Of a DNA stretch of 64,000 nucleotides, positions 1 to 11,682 are shown in pieces. The notes beneath the pieces were generated by a model. It saw only the letters and a program-made list of their open reading frames with translations, was not told the origin of the DNA and searched no databases. Positions within the stretch are counted from its first letter, which is position 1. Every line of letters starts with the position of its first letter. This DNA comes from Sipunculus nudus (taxonomy: Eukaryota; Annelida; Sipuncula; Golfingiida; Sipunculidae): contig CM049310.1 in NCBI GenBank assembly GCA_026874595.1, positions 1,984,001 through 2,048,000 on the forward strand. The letters run 5' to 3'. The position numbers and the translations under genes were made by a program.

Positions 1-31
1 CTTTTACTTTCATCTGTTTCTGAGTTTTTGT

Positions 32-611
32 AACTATTTTTATTATACTTCCACCAGAGAGTTTGGACATGAACATGTGTTCAAACAGATTATTAGATAA
101 AATTATACTCTTTGTAGGTATTATATATATGTCACAGAGTGTAAAGGGACAGTATTATCAATTGATGGAGTAAAAGTTTTATAAAAAATTATTATTATGT
201 TGAGAAAAAAGTTGCAAGGGATAAAGGTAAGCTCGGTTACCACGAAATATTGTGGAAACCATTTATCAGCCAAATAACTTAATTGATTACCATACTACTA
301 AATTTATGCCATGAGCGTATATAAAACGTAATTAGATCAATAGAAAATTTGTTAAAAAAATAAATATCTGGTTAACAAAGACATTTTTTAGAAAAAACAA
401 CTTTAAATTATCCAAATGTGTATAAATTCTAGACCTGCATTTCTGTTATTATGTCTTGTTGATTGTCATATGTTTATGTATTTTCTGTCTTTATATTTTT
501 GTCTTTTGTACTTATATATGTAATGTATGGATGTATTTGTTTTTGAACCAATAAATACTTGTTAAAAAAAAAACTCTTTTTATTATACTTCCACCAGAGA
601 GTTTTGACATG
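32..611 (+). mobile_element. Retroposed sequence with poly(A) tail and long flanking direct repeat
   Basis: The segments 32-71 and 572-611 match at 38 of 40 positions by eye. Between them lies about 500 bp of non-coding AT-rich sequence ending in an AATAAA signal (about 550) and a run of A (563-573) directly against the right-hand repeat. A poly(A) end followed by a copy of the sequence found before the insertion is the mark of target-primed reverse transcription by a LINE machinery. No open frame or recognisable LINE domain is present, so it is either a 5'-truncated LINE tail or the 3' UTR of a processed transcript. Confidence 0.6.
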
Positions 612-1597
612 GATTATATTTTCTTCTAAGTGTGTCCATCAGTTTGTTTTGGTGTTTCTCCATGTTTGTTCACAAGATATCTCAAAATAGTTATAGATGG
701 GCTTAAAAGACACTTTTTGGTGAGGTCCATCTTGAGGCAAGGTTTAGTTGACTACTGTGTGGAGTTAACTCAGCTACAAATACTTCTGGGATGATCTTCA
801 CCAAACATTATGGAGGGGCCAGGAATGATCCCATCAACACTGGTACAGGTTCAGACCAAATGGCAGGTCCAGTAGGCAGGAGCAGGAGCTGTCATGAGTG
901 CTGTTCTATTTGTATTTAGATGATACTGCATTAATCTTAACAGAATCACAGATTGGAGATGGGGAATACATGTTATTGTTAATATTGATGATAAGGGCCT
1001 TTCAACTTCAACAATATTTTATTTCACACAAATGCACATGTATACCGACACTAAATGTTGATGACAGGTGTAATTACTTTCAAGAAATACTGGTTATTTG
1101 CCATCTTATTAACTAAAGCCTACAGGCTGTTTACCTTAAACTCGTAGCCTAGCAGTACCGTATCTACCTTGCACATGGTCAGTTAATTGTACCTTCATGA
1201 GTGTGAGTTCTGTTTGTGCCCCTGAACCAACCTGTCTCACTGGATCGACTTGTCCTGATCAGTGTGACATGTTGAAACAGAGCTTTCACAGCTCACATAA
1301 TCCTTGGCATTGGTGCTTAATTAGTGTTTCTTTTCTTGCCTTGGTCCCATAAACAGAATAACTGAACTTAGATAGAATAATTAAGTGCCACAAATTAATG
1401 GTAAGCTTTCTTTCACAATGGTTATTTGAAGACAAATCCTTAATTTGGCATTAGGACATACAGTTCTGAAGTAGATTAACAATGGTAATATTAAAGTGGT
1501 ATAGTTCATTTTTCTAAAGACGGGTTCTCTAATTTAATTGGCCTGATATGACCACTGTGTGGAGAAACTGGCATGGATAACCCTAATGGGTTTTGTT
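612..1597. other. Non-coding AT-rich stretch
   Basis: Both strands were read and nothing is supportable as a gene. The 72-codon open frame at 898-1116 has no family features, no splice signals at its ends and AT-driven composition. Confidence 0.5.
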
Positions 1598-1782
1598 GAG
1601 ACATGTTTCACACACATGACGACATAGTATACCCCACCACAGGATGGGGTATATTGATGAGACTTGTTTCACACACATGACAACGTAGTATATACCCCAC
1701 CACAGGATGGGGTATATTGATGAGACATGTTTCACACACATGACAACGTAGTGTACCCCAAAACAGGATGGGGTATATACTA
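1598..1782. repeat. Three-copy 61-63 bp tandem repeat with internal hairpin
   Basis: Three consecutive units begin near 1601, 1662 and 1725 with the shared stretch CATGTTTCACACACATGAC or close variants. Each unit carries a dyad of the type TACCCC...GGGGTA separated by about 10 nt, so each copy can fold as a hairpin. The 80-codon minus-strand open frame over this stretch simply follows the repeat. The function is unknown. Confidence 0.75.
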
Positions 1783-3481
1783 TACATTAGAAAAAAAAAA
1801 GAGTATTTTGTGTAGCCAGTGGTGATATCTGAGTGCCTACTTATATGCAAGATACAATGGGACCTCAGTACAGCAGGATAATATATTTCACTTTATATCA
1901 GAAATACTGTGTACTATATCTTCCCTTGTTCCCACTTTACCTAGCATGCAACTATAAGGCATCATTATGGTAAAAAAAACCCTATATCTACTAGTAAAAT
2001 CACTCCAAAAGTGGTTTATATTCATTAGACCCCATAAAGTATACGTTATGTTTAACCTTAGACAGTGATTTTTTTATTGTATACATACATGTATAGTTGA
2101 ACTTTTCACTCATTTCAGATGATTTTGTGACATTTTTTATTTTTTTTAATTTAAAAGGTATGCTGTTTTAAACACCCAGTAATAGTAGGTCATTTTTTAG
2201 TGCACTAATATTAAACTACATGACAATTTCTGAAAATATTTTGTTTGTTCTTCCACTATCATGTTTCTATCTACCCTGAAACTGAGTTTTAAATTTTGAT
2301 TCAAGAAAAAAATTTCATTTTTTACCAAGAAAGTCAAACAGTAGAGGAAAAATGAAAAAAATGTTTTTCAGACATTGTCATGTAGTTAGATATTACTCCA
2401 CAAAAAAGTGGGTTAATGTTACAGAGTGCTTAAAAAAGTGTACTTTTTTCAAATAAAACATTTTTAAATGATACAAAATCATGTGAAAATCAATGAAAAG
2501 TGCAAAACTATGTATACTATCAGAATGATAACAGAATCATGGTTAAATTAAAATAATGTAAACCTTATTGGGTCTAATATGAATTTAAAACAACTTTAAG
2601 GCTGGTTTATATATATGAATTTAGACTATAATAATAGCTTAATCCATTGTACTCATTCTTAAATTTGCCTAATGAGAGATTGATACAAAAAGAATATTGT
2701 TCAACAGTATTAACCTTAATATATCTGGCAGATTGCAAAAATATATACATGCGCTGAAACTAAGTCAGTGTGGGAAAAAGAAGTGAAAGTGAACTCCTTA
2801 ATTGATATACTATACACCCTAAGGCAGAATATCTTGAACAGTGTGATAAAAATGTGAAGTGTAATTCAGGTACACCAACTGATCATTATAATGTATGCTG
2901 TACAGGTGTAAATGGTCTTGCAAGTACCTGAAACATGGAAACACTACAGATAAACTATTAGCCATATATTGATCTTAATGTAACAGCCTCTTATATGTAT
3001 TCACATTCAACCATTTAATGCTTAAAGGATAAAAAATTTAATTTATTAATTAAAAAATGGTAATGCACTCATAATGAATTTCTTTTAAATACCTACTTTC
3101 CCCTTTGTTTCTTTGTCTGTTTGTCAAATAACAGCTGGTACTAAGGACAAAATATCACCTCCTAAAATACACACCAGCATAATTCTACATGTATTCAACC
3201 TATATGTCGTTAGCTTGGCTGGCTTAAAAAATAATATCAAAATTAGTACGAGACATATAATTCACAAGCTGATGGTATGTACATGTACATGTTCACTGTT
3301 GAGGATTGCACATGTATGTATATGTATACAGTGTGGGCCCACATATCTGTAGTCAAGTGTTAATACCAGCATAATACAGTGTTATACACAATATAGGGAT
3401 TAAATGAACACATATACCACCAAGCTAGCATTACCACTGCCACACTACCAGTGATGAATTTAGTTGGGTTCCGCAGCAGAC
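1783..3481. other. Non-coding AT-rich stretch upstream of candidate exon
   Basis: Long A/T runs, no credible open frame and no clear transposon ends. If the exon at 3482 is real, the last few hundred bases would hold its promoter and 5' UTR. No convincing TATA box or initiator could be picked out by eye. Confidence 0.4.
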
Positions 3482-3545
3482 ATGGGAGGTGTGTCCGGTA
3501 AAAATAAAGTGGAAGATATCGCGCTTGTAGACAAACCTGAACATG
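3482..3545 (+). CDS. Candidate first coding exon A (N-myristoylation-type start)
   Basis: The exon opens with ATG in a favourable context (G at -3 and +4) and encodes 21 codons plus one nucleotide: MGGVSGKNKV at the start, EDIALVDKPEH at the end. It then meets a good 5' splice site, G|GTAGGT, at 3546. Gly2, small residues at 3-6 and Lys7 fit the N-myristoyltransferase consensus, so a membrane-anchored signalling protein is plausible. Exon B at 35009-35072 has exactly the same coding length and the same phase-1 donor, which argues that both are alternative first exons of one plus-strand gene. No downstream exon in the correct phase was identified and the family is not recognised. It could still be chance, as one short exon is weak evidence alone. 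Confidence 0.5.
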
Positions 3546-4256
3546 GTAGGTGTCTGGTTACTTTATTTTTCATCATTGAATTATTATAATTATTCAGTGG
3601 TTATTAATTATTTAATATGAAATTAAATATGGCCTGTTATTTGTATCATGTGAAATATTTTGCATTAATCTGTGTGAATATATGTGTGTATCATAGGAGT
3701 TTTGACCTGAAGGCTCCTTACAGTGATAAGGTAATACAAATCTACATAATTCGCCATGTACTGATATTTACGTAAGAAAGTGATATGCTTTATCCTGTAA
3801 TCTTAGTGTAAGTTGTATCTGTATATAGATAGATACTCGGTCTTCAAATATGTTCACTAAAAGAAGTATATGTATATACGGTATATTTATTATGGATATC
3901 AATTGTGACAGCACATAAAACTAGCCAACCCAAGGACCCTTTTATAATTTTTCAAAGCTGTTCATATTGACATGTAGGCACATTTGCTTACATTAACAAA
4001 ATTGAGAGTTACTTTTTTTGTCTAAAATGTATTGGTTTGACAAGGACACAGAGTGACAAACAAAATTTATCATTTATTTAAAGTATGGTTGGAAAAAGAT
4101 GCAATTATTAATAATTTTGATCTTGGTGCATTTTATTAGTATTAGGTTTGTAAAATACTTGATTTTAAATCTTAGTACTTTTTTTAACTGTTATAGCTAT
4201 GAAGACATTGTTGAAAAAAGATGCAGATGTTAATGATTCATACCTTGGTGCATTTT
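3546..4256. other. Putative intron sequence
   Basis: AT-rich sequence following the donor at 3546, with no coding signal. The pair 4083-4142 and 4201-4260 shares a diverged stretch (AAAAAAGATGCA..TTAAT..) that looks like an old local duplication. Confidence 0.35.
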
Positions 4257-5110
4257 ATTATCCCCCGCCTCAGCGGAGGGGGGAATATAGTGATCAGCTC
4301 AATCTGTCTGTCTGTCCATCAACAATTGTTATGTTTTCTCAAAAAGTTTTACTGGGATCTACTTCTAATTGTAATAGCAGGTACTTCTTTTGGGTCTCCA
4401 GAGCTGATTAGGTTTTGGTCACACTTGAATGATTTTTGGAATTTTTATGAATTTGTTTATACAAAACTTTTATATTTTATATGCGAAACTATTTCATAAA
4501 AGGTTAAACTGGGATCTTCTTCTAATTATAGTAGCAGATGCATCTTATGGGTCAACAGAGCTGATTAGGTTTTGGTCACACTTGAATGATTTTTGGAATT
4601 TTTATGAATTTGTTTATACAAAACTTTTATATTTCATATGCGACACTATTTCACAAAAGGTTAAACTGGGATCTTCTTCTAATTATAGTAGCAGATGCAT
4701 CTTATGGGTCAACAGAGCTGATTAGGTTTGGTCACACTTGAATGATTTTTGGAATTTTTATGAATGTGTTTATACAAAATTTTTACATTTCATATGCGAC
4801 ATTATTTCTCAAAATGTTTTACTGAGATCCACTTCTAATTATAGTAGTAGGTGCATCTTATGGGTCTCCAGAGCTGATAAGGGTTTGTTTACGTTTGAAT
4901 GATTTTTTTATTTTTTTAATGAATTCTTTTTTTTTGCATTTTTTATGAATTTTGAAACCCTTAACATTTCATATGCAATGCAAGAATAAAACTTAAGAAT
5001 AAACCTTACCAAGGTGGGCATATTTTAAAGGTCTCCTTACCAAATTACACATTTCTCACCGTGATTCGCCTTTGGTGGGGGATCTAGTCCTCTGGACATT
5101 TACTAGTTAG
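4257..5110 (+). mobile_element. Hairpin-ended element with 157-bp internal tandem repeat
   Basis: It begins with a GC hairpin (CCCCCGCC, short loop, GGAGGGGGG, about 4261-4283), then ATATAG, a CTGTCTGTC microsatellite and four tandem units of about 157 bp starting at 4354, 4511, 4668 and 4824. Near the right end (5070-5095) a GGTGGGGGAT block mirrors the left hairpin arm. This layout matches the Helentron-like copies further along. Two open frames here (4221-4499 and 4429-4725) only mirror the tandem unit. No transposase is seen, so it is non-autonomous. Confidence 0.55.
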
Positions 5111-5968
5111 CAATAGTTTTATGAAATACTTGAATTTATATCTTGGCATATTTTAAATATAATAGCTATGTAGACTGTGACAGTGTCCACATTCTACTTT
5201 GAAAACCTAATTACTAATATTTATTAAACAAAATGTTTCCACCCACAATTTTTTAGCTCAGCTGACTGAAAGTCATCTGAGCTATAGCGATCACTCTTTG
5301 GCCGTCTCGCGGTCCACCTGTGCATCCATCTGTTTGTTAACCAGGCACAAATTGTGACCACTGGACCTGGATTCTTCTTACTTGACATCCAAGGAGATCC
5401 ATGAAAAATCTCCTTGGAAACCTGAAATTAGGTATCTGTAACCCATATCCTCCAAGCTATTGGGCTTAGAAGTACCCCCCAGAAAAAATAAAAAATTTGA
5501 TACAAAACCTCCAATATCTGAACAACAAATGCATTGATCACAATGGTTCTTTGCATGCATATTCATCATGAATTATTTCATCAGTTCCTTATAGATCGGT
5601 GACGCCACCTGGATTTTTCAAACATTAATGCATTTTATACTTGTTTTAGACCTTTAAAGAAATGGTTGTCTGTTTACAGGGCAAGAATCGTAATCATTGG
5701 ACCTAGAATCTTCTAACTGTTGACAGGGCACAAATCTTAGTCATTGGACCTAGAAACTTCTCACTTGACCTAGGGAGGTCCATGAAAATTCTCCATCGAA
5801 ACCTGAAATTAGGTCTCTGTTACACATATCCTTTGCACCTTTGGGCTTTGAAGTACCCCCTAAAATAATCAAAAATTTGATACGAAAACTCCAGTATCTG
5901 AACAACTAATGCATTGATCACCATGATTCTTTGCATGTATATTCAACATGGTGGCACCACCTGGATTT

Positions 5969-7875
5969 TTAGCTCAGCTGACTATAAGTCATCTGAGCTA
6001 TAGTCGTGGTCCATTGTCCGTCGTCCGTCCGTCTGTCCGTCCGTCCGTCCGTCCGTCGATGTGGCACGTTTTGAAACCGTAAGACCTAGGAATCCAAAAT
6101 TCAGCATAATGTTAGATGTCCCCAAGATCTCCTACCAAGCCGAAAACTGGGTCTCTGCGACTTCGTTCCTTTGAGAAATTAAGGAAAAACCTCAATTTTT
6201 TTATTAAAATCCTATTTTCACACTTCAGGACTGCCTAATATCAAAACCACTCATCTGTTTTTCCTCATATTTACCATAAATATTCTTCTATATAGTTCCT
6301 ATGTACATGCCAGAAATTAAGTCTGTTAAGTATAAATTCTTTAAGTTATGGGCCCAAACATAATGGACTTTGTAAAAAATCAGGAAAAATATTTACTCAC
6401 TTAACATGAAAAATTTTGAAACTAGAGTCTGTTTTCCCAAGTATATAACTATGTTTAATTAAGATTCAATTGTTTACCCAAAATTAGATCTGAATTTTGT
6501 AAATTTTTTAAGTAATTAGCATAAAAATAAAATCAGGACCTTAAATTTTGCCCAACTTTGACCATGGCACGTTTTTTTCCTGTAAGCACCATTGATTTAA
6601 TTTTCACAGCATGTGAACATAAATATTTAATTTGTTTAAATCTGAAATTTGGAAGTAAAAGCTTGAAAATTAAGCTAGTTATTGATTTTTTTCTTGAGGC
6701 TCTATTGTAGTCATTTGCTTTGTTTACAGATTACAGATGCAGGGTCCCACTCCAGGTCACTGGAAGTCAGCTATGCCAGAGTTTCTGATTTGTTACAGTC
6801 ACTGGGGGTGATCCCCTGCTGTGACAGGTGTACAGTTATTCTCATATCACCACCCCAATGCCCCCCCCCCCCCCCCCGCAAACACAACCCACCAAGTGTT
6901 ATGCAGTATTGTTATTGTTTTCACTCTATCTCCTTAATTGTAATGCTGCTTCCACTCTGATATGCAAAAACTTTCCTTGAAAAAGTAATTCAAGGTGTAA
7001 TCCAGAAGATGCAATGTTGTGTAATGTAGCAGTTTTAAAGAAATCATTTTTCTTTTAAATGATTTTACCAATCATAATGGAACCCATCAGTATGCTTAAA
7101 TTATGATAAAATATGAAGCACATTATGGATAAATAAAGACACAATTAAAAATTATAAAATCTAAATTCAAGTATTTTTTTTAGATATTTATTGTTTAGCA
7201 GATTTAAAAGATATATTTTTGTGGTAAAAAATAAATAAACATTTGTATGCATGATGTGGTGTTATCTGACAAGATTGAGATTTATGATGATGCAATTGAG
7301 AATTATGAATCAACTTTTATAATCAGATATATATGTTATATTGAAAATGTATAGAAATATAAACTTAAATTAAAAAAAAAATTGATGTGATAAAAAAATG
7401 AGGATTTATTACAAACATTTGTTCATTATTTTCCTGCCTCAGCAGAATTTGAGATCAGGCTTTGTTTGCCATGTTTTATGTTGTTAATTAGTTATATTTC
7501 AACTGTATACATTTCATAAAAAAAAAAATTTAATAATATATATTATACAAAAATAAAAGATTCGATTGAACAAATGTGTAAACTACTGAAATGTCAACAG
7601 TTAATCGAAAAGCCAACTAATGGTCATGGTAACTGTACAGATCATTTGTTCACAAACTGCTCACATGCTTCAGTTTCAACATTAGGAAACACATGGTCAG
7701 GTCACAAAATATTATTTGCAACAATTTCTTGCTCATCAATACAAACCAATCATATAAACCAACCATGGCCTTTATTACCTCTTCCTCTTACACTTTATCT
7801 CCATTTGATATTATTTTAGATTTTTACCTTCAAGGTTAACTTCAGCTGAGCACAGTGACCCATAGGTCCCTTGTT
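5969..7875 (+). mobile_element. Helentron-like element, copy 2 (nested)
   Basis: The left end is TTAGCTCAGCTGACTATAAG, a 12-bp imperfect hairpin, followed by a GTCC/GTCT microsatellite (6015-6058). The right end is TCAGCTGAGC, then GACCCATAGGTC and CCTTGTT ending at 7875. The left GCTCAGCTGA and the right TCAGCTGAGC are inverted copies lying at unequal distances from the ends, the asymmetric terminal inverted repeat known for Helentrons (Helitron2). Insertion lies between two T residues of the older copy, with no clear duplication beyond TT. It holds a poly-C tract (6859-6877) and an endonuclease-like remnant (7574-7819). Confidence 0.7.
7574..7819 (+). pseudogene. Endonuclease-like (LINE/Helentron EN) remnant
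   Basis: An 81-codon frame includes QLIEKPTNGHGNCTDHLFTN followed about 20 residues later by SGHKILFATI. This resembles the end of the exonuclease-endonuclease-phosphatase domain of CR1-like LINEs and of the endonuclease fused to Helentron replicase-helicase proteins: a PT-x-G motif, a (I/T)DH(I/L)(F/Y)TN block, then an SDHK-type strand. The Asp expected before the final His is Gly here, and the upstream catalytic part is missing, so it cannot be active. Its place about 50 bp before the right end of a Helentron-like element fits decay from an autonomous relative. The identification rests on recalled motifs. Confidence 0.4.
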
Positions 7876-8512
7876 TCGAATATTTACGCATTTATTTAAC
7901 TAATTTTGAGAACTTCAAAGATGCAGTCATTAGTTAACAGTGTATAAATCGTAACCATTCAACCTAGAATCTTCTAATGTAACATCCAGGGTTGGAGGCC
8001 CATAAAAAAATCTCCTTAGAAACCTGAAATTAGGTCTCCGTTACCCATATCCTTTGAACTATAGGGCTTGTAAGTACCCCTCAGTATAATTAGAAATTTG
8101 ATACAAAACCTCCAGCTTCTGAACATCTAATGCAGTGATCACCTTTATTCTTTGTATGCATATTCATCATGGGGTGTTTTATCAATTCCTGAAGACTGTT
8201 GGTGTCACCTGGATTTTTTCAAATCTTTACACACTTTTTTTTTTATTTATTTTTGAGACCTTCAAAGATGGAGTCATCCTTTAACAGGGCACAAATTGTA
8301 ACCATTGCACTGAGAAACTTCTAATGTGACATCCAGGGAGGTCCATGAAAAATCTCCTTGGAAACCTGGAATTAGGTCTCTTTTTCCCTTATCCTCCAAG
8401 CTATGCTTCAGTTGAATGGGGCTACCACCTACAAAATTTGGCTTTCAGATAAAATTCCTATCGTGAATGTCTTCCTAGTCTATTGAGGGTCATGACCAAT
8501 GGGTCACTTGTT

Positions 8513-8938
8513 AGTTCAGCTGACTGCTTTAAAAGAATTGGTCCAGCATTAAAACATTATATCTGGAAACATTATACCATGAAACCATTGCACAGGTTTG
8601 CATTAGGCCTGTTTGCCTTGTTTTTATTTTCTTAAATGCAGTTCATGATCTAGTTGTAACTATATATAAATGAAACAACCATGTTAGATGTTTATCCAAC
8701 CAAACAATTTTTTTCCCATGAGCATACTGTACATGTAAATACACCCATGTCATGTAAAAAAAAAAGGGTTTAAAAGCTGAAAAGACTCAAAATACTGTAA
8801 AATACTTTCAGTGGCAAGCTGTGTGTTCACATGTATTGACATGTGGCATGTTCTCTTCAGTTACTGCATTGATTTTAACTTGGATACCAGCTGTGCTCAC
8901 TTTTCTGTTCTTGAAAGTCAGGTGATGATGCAATTTTT
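8513..8938. other. Spacer between Helentron-like copies
   Basis: About 420 bp of AT-rich non-coding sequence, with an A run at 8756-8764 and no supportable feature. Confidence 0.4.
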
Positions 8939-10574
8939 TTAGCTCAGCTGACTATAAGCAATCTGAGCTATAGTCATGGTCCTTTCTCCATCTGTCCTGG
9001 CACCTGGCTGTCCAGGCATCCCGCCATTAACAGGGCACGTTTTGGAACCGTTTGACCTGCAAATCCTAAATTTTGCACACAGTTAGATATCCCCAAAATC
9101 TCCTACCATACTAAAATTGGGTCACTATGACTTGGTTCTTTTGAATTTGAGATATTAAGAAAAACCTCGATTTTCCACTAAAACCAATTGTTACACTTCA
9201 GGACTGCCTTATATCAAAAGCACTGATCTGTTTTTGATCATATTTAATATACATATTTTCTATAAATTTGCTATGTACATACCAGAAATTAGGTCAGTAT
9301 CGTGTAATGGGCCAGAGAATAATGCATTTTGTAAAAATTAGGAAATATATTGACTCACTAAACATGAGAAATGGTGATGCTACAGACTTTTTTTTACAGG
9401 GATATAACTTGATTTAATCAAGATTCAATTGTATACCCAACATAAAATCTGAATTTAGCATTTTTTTAAGTTATAAGAATAAATATATGAAATAAATACC
9501 TTAAATTTTGTCCAACAGTGGCAACATCAGGTTTTTTCTATGTATGCACTGTTGATTTAATTTCACACCATGTATACATAAGGATTTAATATTTTGAAAT
9601 CTAAAATTTTAAAGGAATTGATTGAAAAGAGTAGCTTTTATTCAAGTTTTTAGACACCATGTCAAGTATTGTTTTCATCAGGCCAGCCCAGTATAACAGT
9701 AGTTTTTAGAGGGTGATGGAGCCCTCTCTTGTGTTATGTAATCACTACACACTCCAGGCAGCTTAGCTCAGCTAGGCTTCAACTTGGTCCTGCTTAGCTT
9801 GGCCTCCCCTTCTCACCCCCCCTCCCCCCCCCCCCTACAGGATGCATAACCTAGATGAATGTTATAATTTTCCCTATTCAGTTGATTATTATTCTTTACT
9901 TTTGCTACATTATATTACATTTGCTACTTATGAATTTAATCTTCAGCTCATTTGGCCATATCTTTAAACCGTTAATAAATTGTTAATTACATTTACACAT
10001 TTTTTGTTTATCAAATATATCCTTTGGTATAACTCTAAGGCCCATGAACTTTTTTCCCATTATTGCATGATTCAATGGTTTCGGGTATATATTAAAGAGT
10101 ACAAAATTATATTTATTATATACTTATTATATTTAGTTTATGCTCATTTGAAGATTTTTTACCGTATTTTATTTCAGTTAATAAATTAAATGTGTATTAT
10201 TATACAACAGCTCATCTGCACTTTCTTCCTCATTCTATATTCTACAGGTTTCATATATTCCTAGTGGATATTTAAACACAAATTACTTTCACATACTAGT
10301 AGTTGAAATACAGATAGTTTTACAAATATTTGATCATGAGAGGCTCATGCATCTTTGATGTAGTCTAAAAAGTGCACATTTAGTATTTGTCTTGCATTCA
10401 TATATTTAGTATATATGATTTATATTTGATATATTTGATAAAAAAACAAATAGCAAGGCCATTTCCTCTTAGCTTTTCAAATGCTAATATGTAGAAAGTA
10501 TAAATAAGTATATTCTGCATTTACTTAAATTTTACAAACTACAGCTGAGTGCTGTGACCCGTGGGTCACTTGTT
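8939..10574 (+). mobile_element. Helentron-like element, copy 3
   Basis: It starts TTAGCTCAGCTGACTATAAG at 8939 and ends CAGCTGAGTGC, GACCCGTGGGTC, ACTTGTT at 10574, about 1.64 kb. The left microsatellite has decayed to CATCTGTCCTGGCACC. The body is collinear with the other copies (blocks with GACCTGCAAATCC, CCCCAAAATCTCCTACCAT and ACTTCAGGACTGCC), then the CCAGGCAGCTTA module, a poly-C tract (about 9819-9834) and an AT-rich right half. It contains no open frame of note. Confidence 0.7.
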
Positions 10575-11682
10575 TAAACATTTTCCTCGTTTTCTATTTT
10601 TTATATCAGCTCACCTAGTAATGTCTCACATTCTGCATCAATAGTACATGCAACATAATTATGCTTTTCATAATTAGCATCAGTATCTGTGAACCCACTG
10701 TATTATTTGACATTATTGATTTAAAATGTGTAATAATTTTCTTTTCATAAATATAACTTGTCATGAAAATTGAGGACTAAAAAGTTACCTTAACATTGTG
10801 TACCAATTGTACCAATTTTCACAGTAAACCTTCAGCACCTTAGAAATGGCAGGTCTAATTTTTAGATGGAATTTACACAGGTTACCCTTCTCCTGAATCA
10901 CTGCCATATATGTAGACTCAGTTTTTCTTCTTTTTTGTGTTTGTTTTAAATAAACATTAAATGTTACCAGTAATCAATACTTTGAATACAATTTTAAGTT
11001 GTTATCAGGAGAACTCAGTGCTTGTAAGTACTATATTCCAAACCAGGGAGATGTTATAGATCTGTCATTGCCATTGTGGCTCAGTGTACATGCCCTCCAA
11101 CCACCAGCTAATTATTTCAAAATTTTCCATTTCAGTTCATTCTGTCTCCCAGCTAGCTCCTGTATAGCACATGTATATACAATAGTGAGGCTCCATAATT
11201 AGGGCTGCTGTTTTGCTGTCTTGGAAGATAATTAGACAGCCTTAAGCTGACTGAAACATGTATGATTGGAATAGCCCCCAGCTTCTGTAGCTTAACACTG
11301 ATTACAGACGTTACAATTTTTTGTGTCTATACAGCCCTTAGCTGTAACCTGCAGTTTGTTTGCAAATTGAAAGTATTATTAGTAAAAATAACAAGCATAA
11401 GAAAAGAACAAATACAAGTGGGATTATATCAAGCATTGTTTTTATTTAGTCAAGATATAAATAAAGAACAAATATATTATCACAAACAAATCTTGTAACA
11501 TATTATAGGAAAGTTTGTAAAAAAATATGGTGTTGCAGGATTACAAATGAGGTAAAAGAAGTCTCAAGGTTTGGTAAAGAATGATCAGTCATACATTGTT
11601 GTCCAGTAAATATAGACAAAATAAAGTTCAGGTTGCTGTACTAGTCCATTCACATTTCATATGATAATGTTAATAAATGATA
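10575..11682. other. Non-coding AT-rich stretch
   Basis: No convincing gene. The short frames at 10999-11202 and 11262-11498 lack family motifs. A 15-nt AG...GTAAGT arrangement at about 11007-11022 is too small to call an exon. Confidence 0.4.

Larger units (their letters stand above)
5253..8512 (+). mobile_element. Helentron-like non-autonomous element (older subfamily), split by a nested copy
   Basis: The left end is TTAGCTCAGCTGA at 5253 within an imperfect hairpin, and the right end is a GACC..GGGTCACTTGTT block ending at 8512. The body is interrupted by a younger copy at 5969-7875. The flanks (5253-5968 and 7876-8512) carry degenerate tandem modules: the block with TCTCCTTGGAAACCTGAAAT recurs near 5405, 5795, 8012 and 8352. 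Immediately at its right end (8511) a TTAGTTCAGCTGACT string resembles another left terminus, possibly a truncated head-to-tail neighbour. There is no coding capacity. Confidence 0.55.

Noticed and set aside
10984-11035. 15-nt microexon between TTATCAG and CTT|GTAAGT
   Set aside because: Too short to support without transcripts. Similar chance AG...GT pairs occur elsewhere, e.g. near 28920.
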